Origin: Clostridia bacterium
Lineage (GTDB): Bacteria > Bacillota > Clostridia > Christensenellales > UBA1242
DNA: 14,788 bases
Direction: 5' to 3'
NCBI GenBank assembly: GCA_900768425.1
Contig: CAAGCR010000054.1
Coordinates: 1-14,788 of the forward strand
Under the pieces are notes generated by a model, which saw only the letters and a list, made by a program, of their open reading frames with translations, ran no database searches and had not been told where the DNA came from. Position numbers and translations under genes: made by a program. Positions 13,904 to 14,788 of this stretch are shown piece by piece; positions within the stretch are counted from its first letter, which is position 1, and the number at the start of each line of letters is the position of its first letter.

Positions 13904-14443
13904 TTAATCAGCCAAAGGGGTATTAATTGTTATTTCCCCTTTAGGTCTTATCATCCAACCAGAATTAAACACAACTTTTCTACTGTTTTTAACAAATTCA
14001 ATATTTATGTTTATTCTCTGTCCTTGGGTATCCAACTTACCCAGTTTATAATTACTATTACAATAATTTAATAATGCTTGCTTCTCATATTCTTTTTGCA
14101 AATATTCAGAGTCTTCCTTTTTGAATCCCAATATTTCAAACAAAGCCTTTTTACCATTCCAAGCATATTTTTCTGAAAAAATATAATCAGTAAATTTTTT
14201 CACATTACATTTTGCACATGCTGTTTTATTTGGAATAGGTTTAACAATATTTTTCACTTTACAATGGCATTTTTCATGTTGTGGCAGTTGGGGTTTTATT
14301 AATAAATTAAACCAACAACCATTTAAGACCAAACAAATTGGACAATGTAGTAAACCACTGGAAATATGTTGCCATTCAACCCATATCTCAGATTTAATAT
14401 TTCCGTCTTTATCCACTTTAATTAATTCATCAAATATACTCAT
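13904..14443 (-). CDS. Orphan toxin-like protein: Cys-rich head-morphogenesis-type motif + DUF6883-like domain
   Basis: 179 residues, first gene of a two-gene operon. Residues 26-61 contain HISSGLLHCPICLVLNG (26-42), then QLPQHEKCHC (52-61). This is the spacing seen in the C-terminal part of phage Mu gpF/SPP1 gp7-like head proteins and toxins derived from them (CPICxxLxG...HxxCxC). A further C-x2-C at 76-79 could complete a zinc site. Residues 84-176 resemble the DUF6883 domain of polymorphic toxins: KFTDYIF, GKKALFEILGF (97-107), DTQGQRI (138-144), FNSGWMIRP (159-167) and a closing polar strand. There is no signal peptide or secretion domain, so it is like the orphan toxin tips found next to full-length loci. 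RBS AAGGAG lies 10 bases upstream. Enzymatic activity is unknown; the DUF6883 match is from memory and unverified. Confidence 0.65.
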   Translation of the reverse strand: MSIFDELIKVDKDGNIKSEIWVEWQHISSGLLHCPICLVLNGCWFNLLIKPQLPQHEKCHCKVKNIVKPIPNKTACAKCNVKKFTDYIFSEKYAWNGKKALFEILGFKKEDSEYLQKEYEKQALLNYCNSNYKLGKLDTQGQRININIEFVKNSRKVVFNSGWMIRPKGEITINTPLAD

Positions 14444-14590
14444 TATACTAAATCTCCTTAAAAAATGTAAACTGTTAATTAATATAAAATTTACTATTTG
14501 ATTTCAGTATATTATATAAATTAAAAAAAACAATAAAAGCATGACAATTTTTTATAAAAAATATATACAATTTTAACTTGTATTTATATT

Positions 14591-14650
14591 AAGGAACGAG
14601 AGAAAGTGGACTTGTGCTTGCACAAAAGGGCACTTGAAATCGTGACGCCA
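14591..14650. other. Compact structured GC-richer island upstream of the toxin-like operon
   Basis: A nested stem pairs AAGTG (14604-14608) with CACTT (14631-14635) and TTGTGC (14612-14617) with GCACAA (14620-14625) over a 2-base loop, flanked by ACGAGAG and CGTGACGCC. It stands out from the surrounding DNA, which is nearly all A/T. The short open frame through it has no start codon. I cannot match it to a known riboswitch. The rest of 14444-14660 is AT-rich and should hold the operon promoter; TATACT-like hexamers are present but not decisive. Confidence 0.4.
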
Positions 14651-14660
14651 ATATATATGT

Positions 14661-14788
14661 AATTTATATTATCGGAAGTTGTCGGCAAACAGCCCGCAGG
14701 GATACTTGCCAGCAACTGATGTTCATTCAAACTGTGATGCCGTTATTTATAACGGATTTGCGTTTAGCAAATTGATTTGTGAATACAA
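14661..14788 (+). repeat. Multi-hairpin dispersed repeat, family H, copy 2 (cut by window edge)
   Basis: From ATTATCGGAAGTT onward it is nearly identical to 6841-6965, including CTGATGTTCATTC and CCGTTAT-TT-ATAACGG. The exception is the internal hairpin: GTTG/CAAC and GGCAA/TTGCC (about 14679-14715) replace TTTTG/CAAAA and TTGAAT-like/ATTCAA arms of copy 1. The loop keeps CCGCAGG versus CCGTAGG. It has the same orientation as copy 1, and both are upstream of minus-strand genes. Confidence 0.75.

Overview
The window looks like chromosomal DNA from an AT-rich, endospore-forming member of the Bacillota (class Clostridia in the broad sense), probably an uncultured gut-type lineage. The main evidence is a SpoIIR orthologue preceded by a sigma-F-like promoter, low-GC codon use, TTGACA/TATAAT-type promoters, AAGGAG ribosome binding sites, and Clostridia-type dispersed hairpin repeats. 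Intact genes end in TAA or TAG and Trp is encoded by TGG, so the standard bacterial code applies. I cannot name genus or species from sequence alone.

Layout. 1-624 is the 3' part of a 16S rRNA gene on the + strand. It is followed by an intrinsic terminator (741-772), with no 23S or 5S gene anywhere downstream in the window. 773-1204 is a hairpin-rich spacer. 1205-2476 (-) is murG with an unusual Asn/Ser-rich insertion. 2880-3530 (+) is a secreted Thr/Ala-rich protein with its own promoter and terminator. 3846-3922 (-) is tRNA-Ala(TGC). 4223-4744 (+) is spoIIR. 4745-5351 is a dense cluster of dispersed repeats. 5352-6821 (-) is lysS, headed by a multi-hairpin repeat. 7148-8272 (-) is a GNAT-family protein. 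8558-8743 is the 3' remnant of a tyrosine recombinase, next to the 3' end of the initiator tRNA-fMet (8864-8940, -). 9129-9386 (-) is a zinc-ribbon gene interrupted by an in-frame TGA exactly at a zinc-ligand cysteine codon. 9469-10617 (-) is a RecQ C-terminal-like (RQC + HRDC) protein with no helicase domain. 11240-13195 (-) is an ABC-F ATPase with a promoter that predicts a leaderless mRNA. 13634-14443 (-) is a two-gene module resembling an orphan polymorphic-toxin domain plus a DUF4926-like partner. The right edge carries a second copy of the repeat found upstream of lysS.

How the genes relate. Most genes are single-gene transcription units with their own short promoter; the only clear operon is the two-gene module at 13634-14443. 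Housekeeping functions dominate: ribosome and translation (16S, two tRNAs, lysS, ABC-F), cell wall (murG) and sporulation signalling (spoIIR). Accessory DNA is limited to the integrase remnant, the toxin-like module and repeats.

The most unusual content is between the genes. At least four families of dispersed structured repeats occur. In two of them the stem sequences differ completely between copies yet stay complementary, so the fold rather than the sequence seems to be maintained. I did not find a clearly new multi-gene system. The best candidates for follow-up are these covarying repeats, the TGA in the zinc ribbon, the stand-alone RQC-HRDC protein, the toxin-like pair and the 16S gene unlinked from 23S.
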